In this document: piece after piece, positions 54,985 to 63,513 of the stretch
How the letters are laid out: every line of letters begins with the position of its first letter
Position numbering within the stretch: position 1 is the stretch's first letter
Source: Maribacter sp.
GTDB lineage: Bacteria > Bacteroidota > Bacteroidia > Flavobacteriales > Flavobacteriaceae
Assembly (NCBI GenBank): GCA_020629415.1
Contig: JAHDDL010000006.1
Location: forward strand, 22,780 to 86,779
Length of the DNA stretch: 64,000 bases
Reading direction: 5' to 3'
Translations under genes and position numbers: made by a program
The notes under the pieces: model-generated
Databases searched by the model: none
Told to the model about the DNA's origin: nothing
What the model saw: only the letters and a program-made list of their open reading frames with translations

Positions 54985-56085
54985 TTAAACCCTTTCTAAT
55001 TTTATAGGATAGCTGTTATTGGCATTCCATTGACATACGTATAAATTTTCATCATTATCAACACAAACATCATGACAGTGTTTAAATATTTGTTCTTTTT
55101 GAACCATTCTTTCTAATTGACCCTTTTTATATTTAGGTTCAACGCCACCAGGATTTGAAACTACTTTTCCGGTTTTATCTAGAATTGTTATGAATCCAGA
55201 ATTTGGACTTGTGCGTGTTGGGTGTGTATCTGCATTTCCCTCAATATAGTCAGTTTCAGAAGACCAACATACACCGGCATAGAGGTTGCTTTTATGAATA
55301 ACAGGTCGGCATACGAATGCACCAGGTAAATCTATTTGTTCAATAAACTTGCCATCAAGTGTAAAACGTTTAAAACAATTGGTAGCTCTAGATGTTATTA
55401 GTAGGGTAGGCTGTCCCTTTCCTCTATAATCTATACAAACACCATGTGCGGTTTGAAATTGGTTTTGACCAGTACCGCGTCCTTCTCCAATTTTACGTAT
55501 AAATTCACCATCTTTAGTAAATTGTAATATATAGTTAGAACCGTAACCATCAGCTATATAAATATCGCCATTAGGGGCAATGGCACTTTCTGTGGGTTTA
55601 AAATTGTCATTGACATTATACGCACCATATTTTGATGGATGGCCTATAATCATTAGTTCTCTACCGTTGATGGTGGTTTTAATTACACTTTCTCCCTTAG
55701 TATCACATATAAACAAAAAGTCTTCTGAACCATCGTTCCATAAAGATAGACCATGACCACCATTATAGCGAATACCCCAAGCATCTAAAAGTTTACCGTA
55801 TTTGTCATATATTAAAACATTGTTATGGGTATCATCACCAACCATGATGAGTCTACCTTGAGAATCCATAACCATTTCATGACAGTTTTTTACAGGCGTA
55901 CGGCTTTTGTCTAAATTCCCCCAATCTTTATGAACTCGGTATTTGAAATCACTGTGGCCAATAATGGTTTCGTATAATTTTGGTTTTGATTTTATAATAT
56001 TAAAATGAGGGGTACAAACTAATCCTAAGCCTGCTTTTGCAGATCTGTTCAAGAAATACCTTCTATTGATTTCTATTTTTGACAT
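54985..56085 (-). CDS. Tat-exported NHL-type beta-propeller protein
   Basis: The 366-residue protein starts with a twin-arginine type signal (INRRYFLNRSAKAGLG), so it is probably folded before export. The remainder has repeated blades of NHL/six-bladed propeller type: SRTPVKNCHEMVMDSQGRLIMVGD, NVLIYDKYGKLLDAWG, SAIAPNGDIYIADGYGSNYILQFTKDGEFIRKIG, QNQFQTAHGVCIDYRG and HCHDVCVDNDENLYVCQW. Conserved His pairs (CHEM, CHDV) could bind metal. Close families include the propellers fused to peptidyl-amidating lyases, but no enzyme activity can be assigned. It is the last gene of a three-gene operon, 5 bp after the DUF1501 gene. Confidence 0.75.
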   Translation of the reverse strand: MSKIEINRRYFLNRSAKAGLGLVCTPHFNIIKSKPKLYETIIGHSDFKYRVHKDWGNLDKSRTPVKNCHEMVMDSQGRLIMVGDDTHNNVLIYDKYGKLLDAWGIRYNGGHGLSLWNDGSEDFLFICDTKGESVIKTTINGRELMIIGHPSKYGAYNVNDNFKPTESAIAPNGDIYIADGYGSNYILQFTKDGEFIRKIGEGRGTGQNQFQTAHGVCIDYRGKGQPTLLITSRATNCFKRFTLDGKFIEQIDLPGAFVCRPVIHKSNLYAGVCWSSETDYIEGNADTHPTRTSPNSGFITILDKTGKVVSNPGGVEPKYKKGQLERMVQKEQIFKHCHDVCVDNDENLYVCQWNANNSYPIKLERV

Positions 56086-56090
56086 GATGA

Positions 56091-57566
56091 TTATACGTTC
56101 TTGGTAATCTGTTCTTTTGTATTTGGCGTTTTGCCGAATAAATCTAAAATAGGTTCTCCCTTACCGTCTGGTGTGGTATAAAAGGGTCTACTTTCTATTT
56201 CATAATGTGTTTGTGAATCTATGCCCAAAGCATGATATATAGATTGGTGTACCTGATCGATCACTACAGGTTTTTCAATAGAAGCGCATGGTCTTTCGTC
56301 TGCAGTTTTGCCATACACTAGTCCTTTTTTGACGCCACCGCCCCACATTAAGATAGAACTACCATCTGTAAAATGACGATGCATTCCGTAATGCTTTTCA
56401 TGTTCAATAACATCTGGTTGATTTACTTGGTTTTTAACAAGTTCTCCTGGTCTACCTTCCATAATGGCATCACGACTAAATTCACTGGCGAGAATTACAA
56501 GTGTTCTATCTAAATGACCCGTTTCGTCTAAATCCTTTATTAGTTGTGCTATTGGTCTATCTATTAGTGCCTTCATTTTTTTAAGTCGTGTGTGTCCATT
56601 TTCGTGGGTGTCCCAACCTAAGAAAGGTTCATATTCTGTAGATACACTAATGAATCTTCCGCCATTCATGGCTAATCGTTTTGCTAAAAGGCAACCCAAT
56701 CCAAAACGACCTGTATTGTAGGTATCATAAACCTCTTTTGGCTCTTCCGATAAATCAAATATTTTAGCTTCGGGTGAGTTTAGCAGGCGATAGGATTGCT
56801 CCATAGACCGCATTAAGGATTCTCGCTGATAATCGCTGCCCTGTTCCATTATTTTACTTTTATCGGTCAACTCCTTATAAAGTTTGTAACGTGCCTCGAA
56901 CCTTTTAAGAGACATACCTTTAGGAGGTCTAACACTATCAAGACCACTTGAAGGGTCCGGTATTAAAAAAGGACCATATTCCGCACCTAAAAAACCTGCG
57001 GAATGAAAAGCCTTCAACTCTTCTGATTCTCCCATTGTAAAACGTTGTCCCATAGCTATGAAAGGTGGTACTACGGGATTGGAAGGACCTAATTCTTTAG
57101 CTATCCATGCGCCTATGTGTGGTGCTTGTACCGATTGTGGCGGCTCATAGCACGTATGCCAATGATATTGGTGGCGAGTGTGTAAAATATGACCTAAATC
57201 TGCTGATTTATATGATCGTATAATGGCACCTTTGTCCATAACATTACCAATTGATTGTAGACCTTCTGAAAAATCCAATCCGTCTACAACGGTAGGTGCT
57301 TTAGGAAAAGTACTCAACACCCTTTTACTTTCTACCCCTTTTTCATATGGTACATAAGCCTTAGGGTCAAATGTTTCTGTATGGGCCATGCCACCTGCCA
57401 TCCAAAGTAATATAACGGTATCTGCACTAGATGCTATTTTCTGTACTTCTGGAGAACATGAACTTAAAAAACTGGTCACGGGAATAGTTGTAGCTGCTGC
57501 CGATAAACTTGCGGCGCTCATTTTTTTTATAAAATCTCTTCGTGAGTTTTGTGAATCCATTTTCAT
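56091..57566 (-). CDS. DUF1501 family protein, Tat-exported (alkaline-phosphatase/sulfatase-like fold)
   Basis: The 491-residue protein has a twin-arginine signal (QNSRRDFIKKMSAASLSAAA) followed by SSCS. Family features are VILLWMAGGMAHTETFDPK near residue 50, GRFISVSTEYEPFLGWDTHENG, TLVILASEFSRD and KHYGMHRHFTDGSSILMWGGG. DUF1501 is distantly related to the alkaline phosphatase/sulfatase superfamily, and the Asp/His residues in WDTHENG, EFSRD and HRHF fit a metal site. The sulfatase-type Cys nucleophile motif is absent. In Planctomycetes these genes pair with DUF1549/DUF1553 cytochrome genes, as here, where it starts 4 bp after the DUF1553 stop. Function unknown; hydrolysis of a sulfate or phosphate ester on ulvan is only a possibility. 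Confidence 0.85.
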   Translation of the reverse strand: MKMDSQNSRRDFIKKMSAASLSAAATTIPVTSFLSSCSPEVQKIASSADTVILLWMAGGMAHTETFDPKAYVPYEKGVESKRVLSTFPKAPTVVDGLDFSEGLQSIGNVMDKGAIIRSYKSADLGHILHTRHQYHWHTCYEPPQSVQAPHIGAWIAKELGPSNPVVPPFIAMGQRFTMGESEELKAFHSAGFLGAEYGPFLIPDPSSGLDSVRPPKGMSLKRFEARYKLYKELTDKSKIMEQGSDYQRESLMRSMEQSYRLLNSPEAKIFDLSEEPKEVYDTYNTGRFGLGCLLAKRLAMNGGRFISVSTEYEPFLGWDTHENGHTRLKKMKALIDRPIAQLIKDLDETGHLDRTLVILASEFSRDAIMEGRPGELVKNQVNQPDVIEHEKHYGMHRHFTDGSSILMWGGGVKKGLVYGKTADERPCASIEKPVVIDQVHQSIYHALGIDSQTHYEIESRPFYTTPDGKGEPILDLFGKTPNTKEQITKNV

Positions 57567-57570
57567 GATT

Positions 57571-60402
57571 TTAATTGATAAATTGAAATTCTGGTGACAT
57601 TAAAACAGCCCAAAAGGTATCTTGTAATTGTTCTGTTTTAGGCGTATTCGTTAACGCACTTAGCATAAGTGATTTTTCTTCATTAGTTGGTGGCCTATTA
57701 AATGCTCTTTTATAAACGTTGTCAATGATTATTGCACTATCGTTGCCATGGTTTTCTAGCCATGATTGTGCTCCTTCTTCTAAAATTGTATTGAAGAATT
57801 CTCCATTTGTAAGCTCTAAAGCTTGCAATAACGTAGCTTGGTCTTCTCTTGATGTAGTTACTATTTCTCTACTTGGCCTACCTAAAGCTTTCATAAAAGG
57901 ATGCTGTTTTACTAAACTTGCACGGGTAAATTTCTCATTATGGGGTTTAAACGTAAAATCAAGTAATTGTCCCCAGTTTTTAAAATTGCCGGTACTATAA
58001 TTCCTAACGTTCATCCATGAGCTATCATCGTAATCTATGGCAACCCAATTTCCTTTTGGTAGCTCACGTGAACTTAACCAGGTTTCGTCAGATTTTATGA
58101 GTACACTTTTGCCAGACTCATAATCTAATTTTAAAGCGAACAATATACCGGCAGGGTTTGCTATGACACCACCGTTTTCCCCTATAATGGCTATCGTATT
58201 TTTACCTGTTATCAAGAATTGGGTTATGTCTATTTTATCTACTGCTTTCCAATTTTTATTTTGAAATATTTTTTCTCCATTAATATACAGTTCATAAGAA
58301 TTATCGACCGAAATTAGTATCGTTCCTTTTTTCAAAGTCTGTTGGGTTACGTTAAACGATTTTCTGAAGTACCTTTTTCCAGGTTCAGGTAGAACCACCC
58401 TTTCCAACTCCTCTTCCAAATGCCAAATTCTTATTGCCTTTATATCATCACCGTTGGGATTAAATGCCGCTTGTGGGTACATTGGTGCAATAATTTGACT
58501 TACGGCATCTGAAAATTGTTCTGCACTAAGCCTGCGTGTTACTGGACCTTTAAACACATATTCTGTCTTTAAATCTTCTTCTTTCTTATAATTGACAATT
58601 GGTAATTGGTATACCTTAGATGTCATTATACGCTTTATTAAGTGTTTTAAATCTGCACCTGAATCAATAAAGTCCGCTGATAGCCAATCAAGCACATTGG
58701 CATCCCATGGTGCATTATCCATTTCGTCCAAAGGTTCTACGATACCACGCCCCATTAATCGATGCCAAAATCTATTGGTTAGAGTACGGTAGAGCCTTCC
58801 ATTGTCTCTTTGTACCATTACCTCTGCTAGCTTCAGTAATCTATCTTTTACTGTCTTACCTTCAACACTTCCTAATTCAGGATATAGGAAATTAGCTTTT
58901 GCCATTTTACCAATAGGTTTGTCACAGCGGTTGAGCTCTAGTATAGAGTCAGAAAAAATTGTTGCAAAACCGTAAGCCTGGTCTAGGGTCAAATTACTTA
59001 CAAAGCTATTATGGCAAGAGGCGCATTTAACATTTACCCCCATCAGAGATTGTCCAATATTTTGAGCTGCCTGCATTTCTGTTCTTTGACTTGCATTGAC
59101 TACACCTCTCCATTTTACGCCGTTAATAAAGCCTTCTGATCCTTTTATGGGGTTCACCAATTCTGTGACGATCTGGTTATAAGAGTTATTGGCCATCAAT
59201 GATTTATACAACCACTCCGTAATGGGTTGTTTTCCACCAACACTATAATAATCATTGCGTAAAAGATCGTTCCAAAAACTTAGCCAATGCTGTGTGTAAT
59301 TTTGATTATCGTTAAGTAAAGAATCTATTAGTTCTTCTCTTTTGTTACTATTGTTGTTCGTTACAAAAGAGTCAACTACTTTAGGTTCGGGTAGTAGACC
59401 AATAGCATCCATATATACTCTTCTAATAAAAGTTCTATCGTCTATAATCTCTTCCCATTCAATATTGTTATTATCAAAATAAACATCTATTAGTTTGTCT
59501 ATGGGGTGTGTAATATCTTGTTGGTTTGGTAAATTGGGTTTTGTCAAAGACAATTCAGCTTCAGGAAATACTTTAAGGGCTTGATCAGACCAATGTGCAC
59601 CTTCATCGATCCAAAGTCTAACAAGTTCTATTTCATCTGCAGTAAGTAGTTTGCCTTTGGTTGGCATAACATCTTTATGACCGGCCGGAAGAATAATTCG
59701 TTTATAGATTTCACTTTCTTTTGCATTACCGGGCACAACTGCCAAACCAGTTTCACCACCTTTAAAGACACCGGCTTTATTTTCAAGAACTAATTCACCT
59801 TTCTTTTTGTTCTCTCCATGACACTGGTAACACTTATGGGCAAAAATACCCCTTACCTCAAGATTTAATTTATCTTTTTGTAAGATAGAAAGTGAATCGG
59901 CAGATTTTAAGTCCTGTAATAATGCAACTGTATTTTCGTTGTCATATTTTGTATTATTACTTGGTAATACAGCTGTTAAATAATCTTCTCCATGTGTAAG
60001 GTTTGCGCCCAAATGACCTGCTACGCTAAGTAAAACAATTGTTATGGTAAAGATGAATCTATAAAGGGTTAGTTTTTTTGATTTACGTAAACTGTAATTT
60101 AAAATTAATGCCGTTGCTAGAGCGAGTACAGCGGTAGCTATACCAGTATATTGATGGTTATCTACTAAATTACCGGCATAATCTTCTTGTGTTTTTAATA
60201 ACCATCCTACTATGGCAGAGAGTATAGCAAAAAAAGCACCAATATATACCATGAACTTAATACCTTCTCTAAGAGAATTTCTTTTGCCTTTAAGGGTAAG
60301 TAGTTCTAAAACAAAAGAAACAACTAATAATCCTATAGGAAAGTGTACCAGCAAAGGGTGCAGCCTGCCTAAAAGTTGAAGTATCCAATTTGAGGTTTCC
60401 AT
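57571..60402 (-). CDS. Membrane-anchored c-type cytochrome / DUF1549-DUF1553 protein with inserted jelly-roll domain
   Basis: The 943-residue protein begins with four membrane helices (about residues 12-36, 47-68, 86-104, 112-132; DUF2231-like, with the start RLHPLLVHFPIGLL). A cytochrome-c-like domain follows with haem motif CYQCH (191-195) and a likely distal Met246 in DVMPTKG. DUF1549 covers about 300-490 with a second CxxCH (CASCH, 460-464). DUF1553 segments lie at about 535-640 and 825-940. Between them (about 655-815) is a jelly-roll domain with ISVDNSYELYINGEKIF and ITGKNTIAIIGEN, as found in the sugar-binding domains of GH2 and GH78. The layout suggests an inner-membrane, periplasm-facing redox protein. 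First gene of the operon with DUF1501 and the propeller; the shared motif lies upstream. Confidence 0.85.
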   Translation of the reverse strand: METSNWILQLLGRLHPLLVHFPIGLLVVSFVLELLTLKGKRNSLREGIKFMVYIGAFFAILSAIVGWLLKTQEDYAGNLVDNHQYTGIATAVLALATALILNYSLRKSKKLTLYRFIFTITIVLLSVAGHLGANLTHGEDYLTAVLPSNNTKYDNENTVALLQDLKSADSLSILQKDKLNLEVRGIFAHKCYQCHGENKKKGELVLENKAGVFKGGETGLAVVPGNAKESEIYKRIILPAGHKDVMPTKGKLLTADEIELVRLWIDEGAHWSDQALKVFPEAELSLTKPNLPNQQDITHPIDKLIDVYFDNNNIEWEEIIDDRTFIRRVYMDAIGLLPEPKVVDSFVTNNNSNKREELIDSLLNDNQNYTQHWLSFWNDLLRNDYYSVGGKQPITEWLYKSLMANNSYNQIVTELVNPIKGSEGFINGVKWRGVVNASQRTEMQAAQNIGQSLMGVNVKCASCHNSFVSNLTLDQAYGFATIFSDSILELNRCDKPIGKMAKANFLYPELGSVEGKTVKDRLLKLAEVMVQRDNGRLYRTLTNRFWHRLMGRGIVEPLDEMDNAPWDANVLDWLSADFIDSGADLKHLIKRIMTSKVYQLPIVNYKKEEDLKTEYVFKGPVTRRLSAEQFSDAVSQIIAPMYPQAAFNPNGDDIKAIRIWHLEEELERVVLPEPGKRYFRKSFNVTQQTLKKGTILISVDNSYELYINGEKIFQNKNWKAVDKIDITQFLITGKNTIAIIGENGGVIANPAGILFALKLDYESGKSVLIKSDETWLSSRELPKGNWVAIDYDDSSWMNVRNYSTGNFKNWGQLLDFTFKPHNEKFTRASLVKQHPFMKALGRPSREIVTTSREDQATLLQALELTNGEFFNTILEEGAQSWLENHGNDSAIIIDNVYKRAFNRPPTNEEKSLMLSALTNTPKTEQLQDTFWAVLMSPEFQFIN

Positions 60403-60434
60403 ATGATAAGTCTTTGTCTTGGTTTGTTGAAAAC

Positions 60435-60479
60435 TAAACTTATCAATATTTTTTTATGGCAGTATCCTGTAGTATCTGT
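60435..60479 (-). promoter_or_regulatory. Shared regulon motif plus -7 box, DUF1553-DUF1501-propeller promoter
   Basis: Motif GTATCCTGTAGTATCTGT at 60462-60479; the left core half CTGTA is intact and the right half degenerate. The -7 box TAAGTTTA begins at 60442 in gene orientation, 20 bp from the motif edge. The start codon at 60402 is about 35 bp on. Confidence 0.68.
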
Positions 60480-60614
60480 ATTGGTTTGTTGTAATTAATG
60501 TTAAATAGTTATTTTATTGGGTGTTTTATTGAAATTGCCTCAAATTTCATATTCATTTTTTTCTTTTGGTAAGTAGTATTATGAAAGATATATTACATGT
60601 AGAATTTATACTAA

Positions 60615-62057
60615 TTAATCAAACCACTCCTTCTCATAAATTGCACGCATTCTAACCAAGTCTTGTTTAAAGTTGGGGTCATTGGTAAAGTGAGTAGTCT
60701 CAAATGGGTCTAGTTCTAAATTTAATAATTGCTCTTCAATGCCATCTGCATCATAGCGAATGTATTTTAACCCATCAGTATCAATAACCATTTTGCCTAT
60801 TTCACTTTCAACACCCAAGGTTTCTCGCCATTTAACATTCTTACCTTCTAACAGTGGCCTTAGGCTTTTACCTCTTACGTCTGAAATACCAGTAATATTT
60901 GCATAATCGCAAACGGTAGGTAATATATCTAAACCGTTTGAAATCAGATTTTGATCATTAATTTGACCTTTTGGAATATGGTTTTTCCACATTGCCAATA
61001 AGGGAATATTAGCTGATTCTTCATAAAGGGTAGATTTATGCTCCATACGGTGACTTGCACTCATTTCGCCATGGTCGCTTGAAAATATTATTAAGGTATT
61101 TTCTTCTTGTCCGCTTGCTTTTATGGCATTTAATAATAATTGAACTTCTTTATCTAATACTTCTGTTAGCCTATGATATGCATACCTATGGTGTTTCCAA
61201 TCATTTTCTGTAAAATTCTCTCTGGCATTTTTTCTGAAGGGTCTGTCATTAATTAATTTTTTGATGGCCCTTGGCTCATCCTTTTGAGGTTCAAAGTTGG
61301 GGGGTAAAGGCGGGCAGTAATCTGTGTAAAATTCAGTTTCACTGATGCCCTCTGGTATTTTCATGGCATTATTCAAGGTAGCTATTTCAACTTCTGCGCG
61401 TTTAAGTAATAAGGCATCATTTGCACTTGTTGCCTTTTCTCTTAAGGCCATGTAGCATATATCATGTGGGTTTATTAATGATACCACCATAAAATAAGGT
61501 TTTTTATGCTCCTCATTAATAATCTCTACCGCTTTATTTACCATTTCGCCCCTTTCATTGTCAGAGAATTTGTTAAAACCTAGTGTATTAGGTGTTAAAG
61601 ATTCGGGTAAATGCTCCTTGCCTCCAAAATACAATTCATAATTCGCCTTTTTAAGAAAAGATGCAATGGTCGTATTTTTTACTTCTGACGATACCTCAGG
61701 TATTTTCATAGAAGCTCTGTTCTCCCTAACTTCATTTCCCTGATTATCTTTAAAATAACTTGGAAATCTACCTGTCATTAAGCTTACCCTTGCCGGAGAG
61801 CAAACCGGGTTGGTCGTATATGCTTTTGTAAACCTAATACCGTTATTGGCTATATAATCTATAGCTGGCGTATTTAAATATGTGTTGCCGGCGCAACTCA
61901 TCATGTTTGTACTCATTTGATCAACATAAATGTAAATTATGTTGGGTTGCCCATTTTTAACCGACTTGTTTTTATCTTGGCATGAGGCAATTAGTGAAAT
62001 AAAAATGGTAAAGAATACTGTTTTTATTTTTTTCGGATATTTAATACAGATCATCAT
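60615..62057 (-). CDS. S1-family sulfatase (formylglycine type), lipoprotein
   Basis: The 480-residue protein has a lipoprotein signal (LIASC, Cys26). The sulfatase core is clear: NIIYIYVDQMSTNMMSCAG near residue 40, the formylglycine motif CSPAR at 86-90 followed by VSLMTGR, PYFMVVSLINPHD, LIIFSSDHGEMSASHRMEHKST and DIAPT-like LDILPTVCDYA. Cys86 is the residue matured to formylglycine. The metal-site segment has Asp-Gln where many members have Asp-Asp, a known variation. It should remove sulfate from ulvan oligosaccharides in the periplasm. It begins 6 bp after the next sulfatase in the same operon. Which position is cleaved (rhamnose-3-sulfate is the main ulvan sulfate) cannot be told. Confidence 0.92.
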   Translation of the reverse strand: MMICIKYPKKIKTVFFTIFISLIASCQDKNKSVKNGQPNIIYIYVDQMSTNMMSCAGNTYLNTPAIDYIANNGIRFTKAYTTNPVCSPARVSLMTGRFPSYFKDNQGNEVRENRASMKIPEVSSEVKNTTIASFLKKANYELYFGGKEHLPESLTPNTLGFNKFSDNERGEMVNKAVEIINEEHKKPYFMVVSLINPHDICYMALREKATSANDALLLKRAEVEIATLNNAMKIPEGISETEFYTDYCPPLPPNFEPQKDEPRAIKKLINDRPFRKNARENFTENDWKHHRYAYHRLTEVLDKEVQLLLNAIKASGQEENTLIIFSSDHGEMSASHRMEHKSTLYEESANIPLLAMWKNHIPKGQINDQNLISNGLDILPTVCDYANITGISDVRGKSLRPLLEGKNVKWRETLGVESEIGKMVIDTDGLKYIRYDADGIEEQLLNLELDPFETTHFTNDPNFKQDLVRMRAIYEKEWFD

Positions 62058-62063
62058 GAAATT

Positions 62064-63497
62064 TTATTTGTTTAAAAAATCTTTGCCCCAATTTTGTCTT
62101 AATTCTTTAGAAAGTAAATTAACTTTTTGATGATATTCAGGTTTCTCCGCCAAATTATCAAGTTCTAAAGAATCTGTTGAATGGTCAAATAACATTCTTG
62201 CGTAGGCAGTACCATCATCTTTGATCCATTCAGTATAAAATAGATCGCCTTTGATATATGTAACGGCATCTTTGAATTTACTTACTGCCCAATCTTTACT
62301 AGATTTTTTACCATTTAAAAGAGGGACAAAACTTTTGCCTTGTACGGTTTTTGGAACATTTTCAATATCAATAAGTTCTGCAATACTTGGGTAAATATCT
62401 ATATATTCTGTTATGGCATCTGTTGTTTGTCCACTGGTTTTCCCTGGAACTTTTAGTAGTAAGGGTGTTCTTAAAGCCGTTTCAAATGTGACATGTTTAC
62501 ACCATAATTTATGATCTCCTAAATTCCAGCCATGATCTCCCCAAAGAACAACTATTGTATCATCTTCTAAATCTAAGCGTTTTAACTCGTCTAATACCAA
62601 ACCAATTTGCGCATCAACATAACTTACGCAAGCATAATAACCATGTATGAGTTCTTTTGCTAAATCATCAGGGATTTCCCCACTTTTAGGAATGTTACCA
62701 TAGTTGCGCAATTCTCCAAAATTATGAAAGGCTTCACTAGGTGTAGTTTCTGGTTGTATATAATTTTGAGGTAATTCTATTTCGTTTCTATCATAAAGGT
62801 CCCAATATTTTTTTGGTGCAGTAAACGGTAGGTGTGGCTTCATAAAACCTAGAGCCAAGAAAAAAGGTTTTTTCTCGTTTTTCAGCAATTTTAGGTCGAC
62901 AATACCTTTTTGGGCAATTTTGCCATCAAAATAAGCGGTGTCATTAACTTCTGCCATTTCAAATGCGGTAGCTCCTGCAACAGCTAGATTGGCATTACCG
63001 TTTTCTTCAATATTTTTTTTAAGTTGATAATTACGAATATTACCGTCAGGAAACCAAATGGCATCCCAAGCTAAACTATCATCATCTATTTGATGATAAA
63101 TTTTACCGTTTGATCGTGTTGCATAACCATTTTGTTTAAGAAACTTAGGTAATGAAGTAGCAAAGGGTACGTCCACATCTGCTCTAGTGCTATAATCAAT
63201 GAAACGATTTCTTGTAGGTCTCATACCAGTAAGTATACTTGCTCTTGATGCACCGCATACCGGTATATTACAATATGCGCGGTTAAAGACTAAACTTTCA
63301 CTGGCCAATTTGTTCAAGTTTGGTGAAATTATGTGTTTGGCACCATAGAAATTTAATTCAGGGCGCAGATCATCAACTGCAATGAACAATATGTTTTTCG
63401 GTTTTTTATCTTGGGTTACAATAGGTTTATTATTTTCATTTTTACATGAAAATATTAAGGTTGCCAAAAATAATATGATATATAAAAATCTATTCAT
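62064..63497 (-). CDS. S1-family sulfatase, iduronate-2-sulfatase-like, lipoprotein
   Basis: The frame opens with a TTG at 63527 inside the preceding gene, but the ATG at 63497 gives a proper lipoprotein signal ([18 protein letters not shown], Cys18) and leaves a 16-bp gap, so it is taken as the start (477 residues). Sulfatase motifs: [18 protein letters not shown] (36-51), formylglycine motif CGASR at 81-85 then [48 protein letters not shown]. The VDDLRPEL and MKPHLPF pattern resembles the iduronate-2-sulfatase group. Ulvan has iduronate, but its sulfate is mostly on rhamnose, so substrate stays open. It lies between two other sulfatase genes. Confidence 0.92.
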   Translation of the reverse strand: MNRFLYIILFLATLIFSCKNENNKPIVTQDKKPKNILFIAVDDLRPELNFYGAKHIISPNLNKLASESLVFNRAYCNIPVCGASRASILTGMRPTRNRFIDYSTRADVDVPFATSLPKFLKQNGYATRSNGKIYHQIDDDSLAWDAIWFPDGNIRNYQLKKNIEENGNANLAVAGATAFEMAEVNDTAYFDGKIAQKGIVDLKLLKNEKKPFFLALGFMKPHLPFTAPKKYWDLYDRNEIELPQNYIQPETTPSEAFHNFGELRNYGNIPKSGEIPDDLAKELIHGYYACVSYVDAQIGLVLDELKRLDLEDDTIVVLWGDHGWNLGDHKLWCKHVTFETALRTPLLLKVPGKTSGQTTDAITEYIDIYPSIAELIDIENVPKTVQGKSFVPLLNGKKSSKDWAVSKFKDAVTYIKGDLFYTEWIKDDGTAYARMLFDHSTDSLELDNLAEKPEYHQKVNLLSKELRQNWGKDFLNK

Positions 63498-63513
63498 GTG
63501 AATTCTTTTATGT

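Noticed and set aside
60531-60548. Hairpin GAAATT/AATTTC as terminator of the sulfatase operon
   Set aside because: Short AT-rich stem without a clear T-run on the minus strand; not distinguishable from chance in AT-rich DNA.
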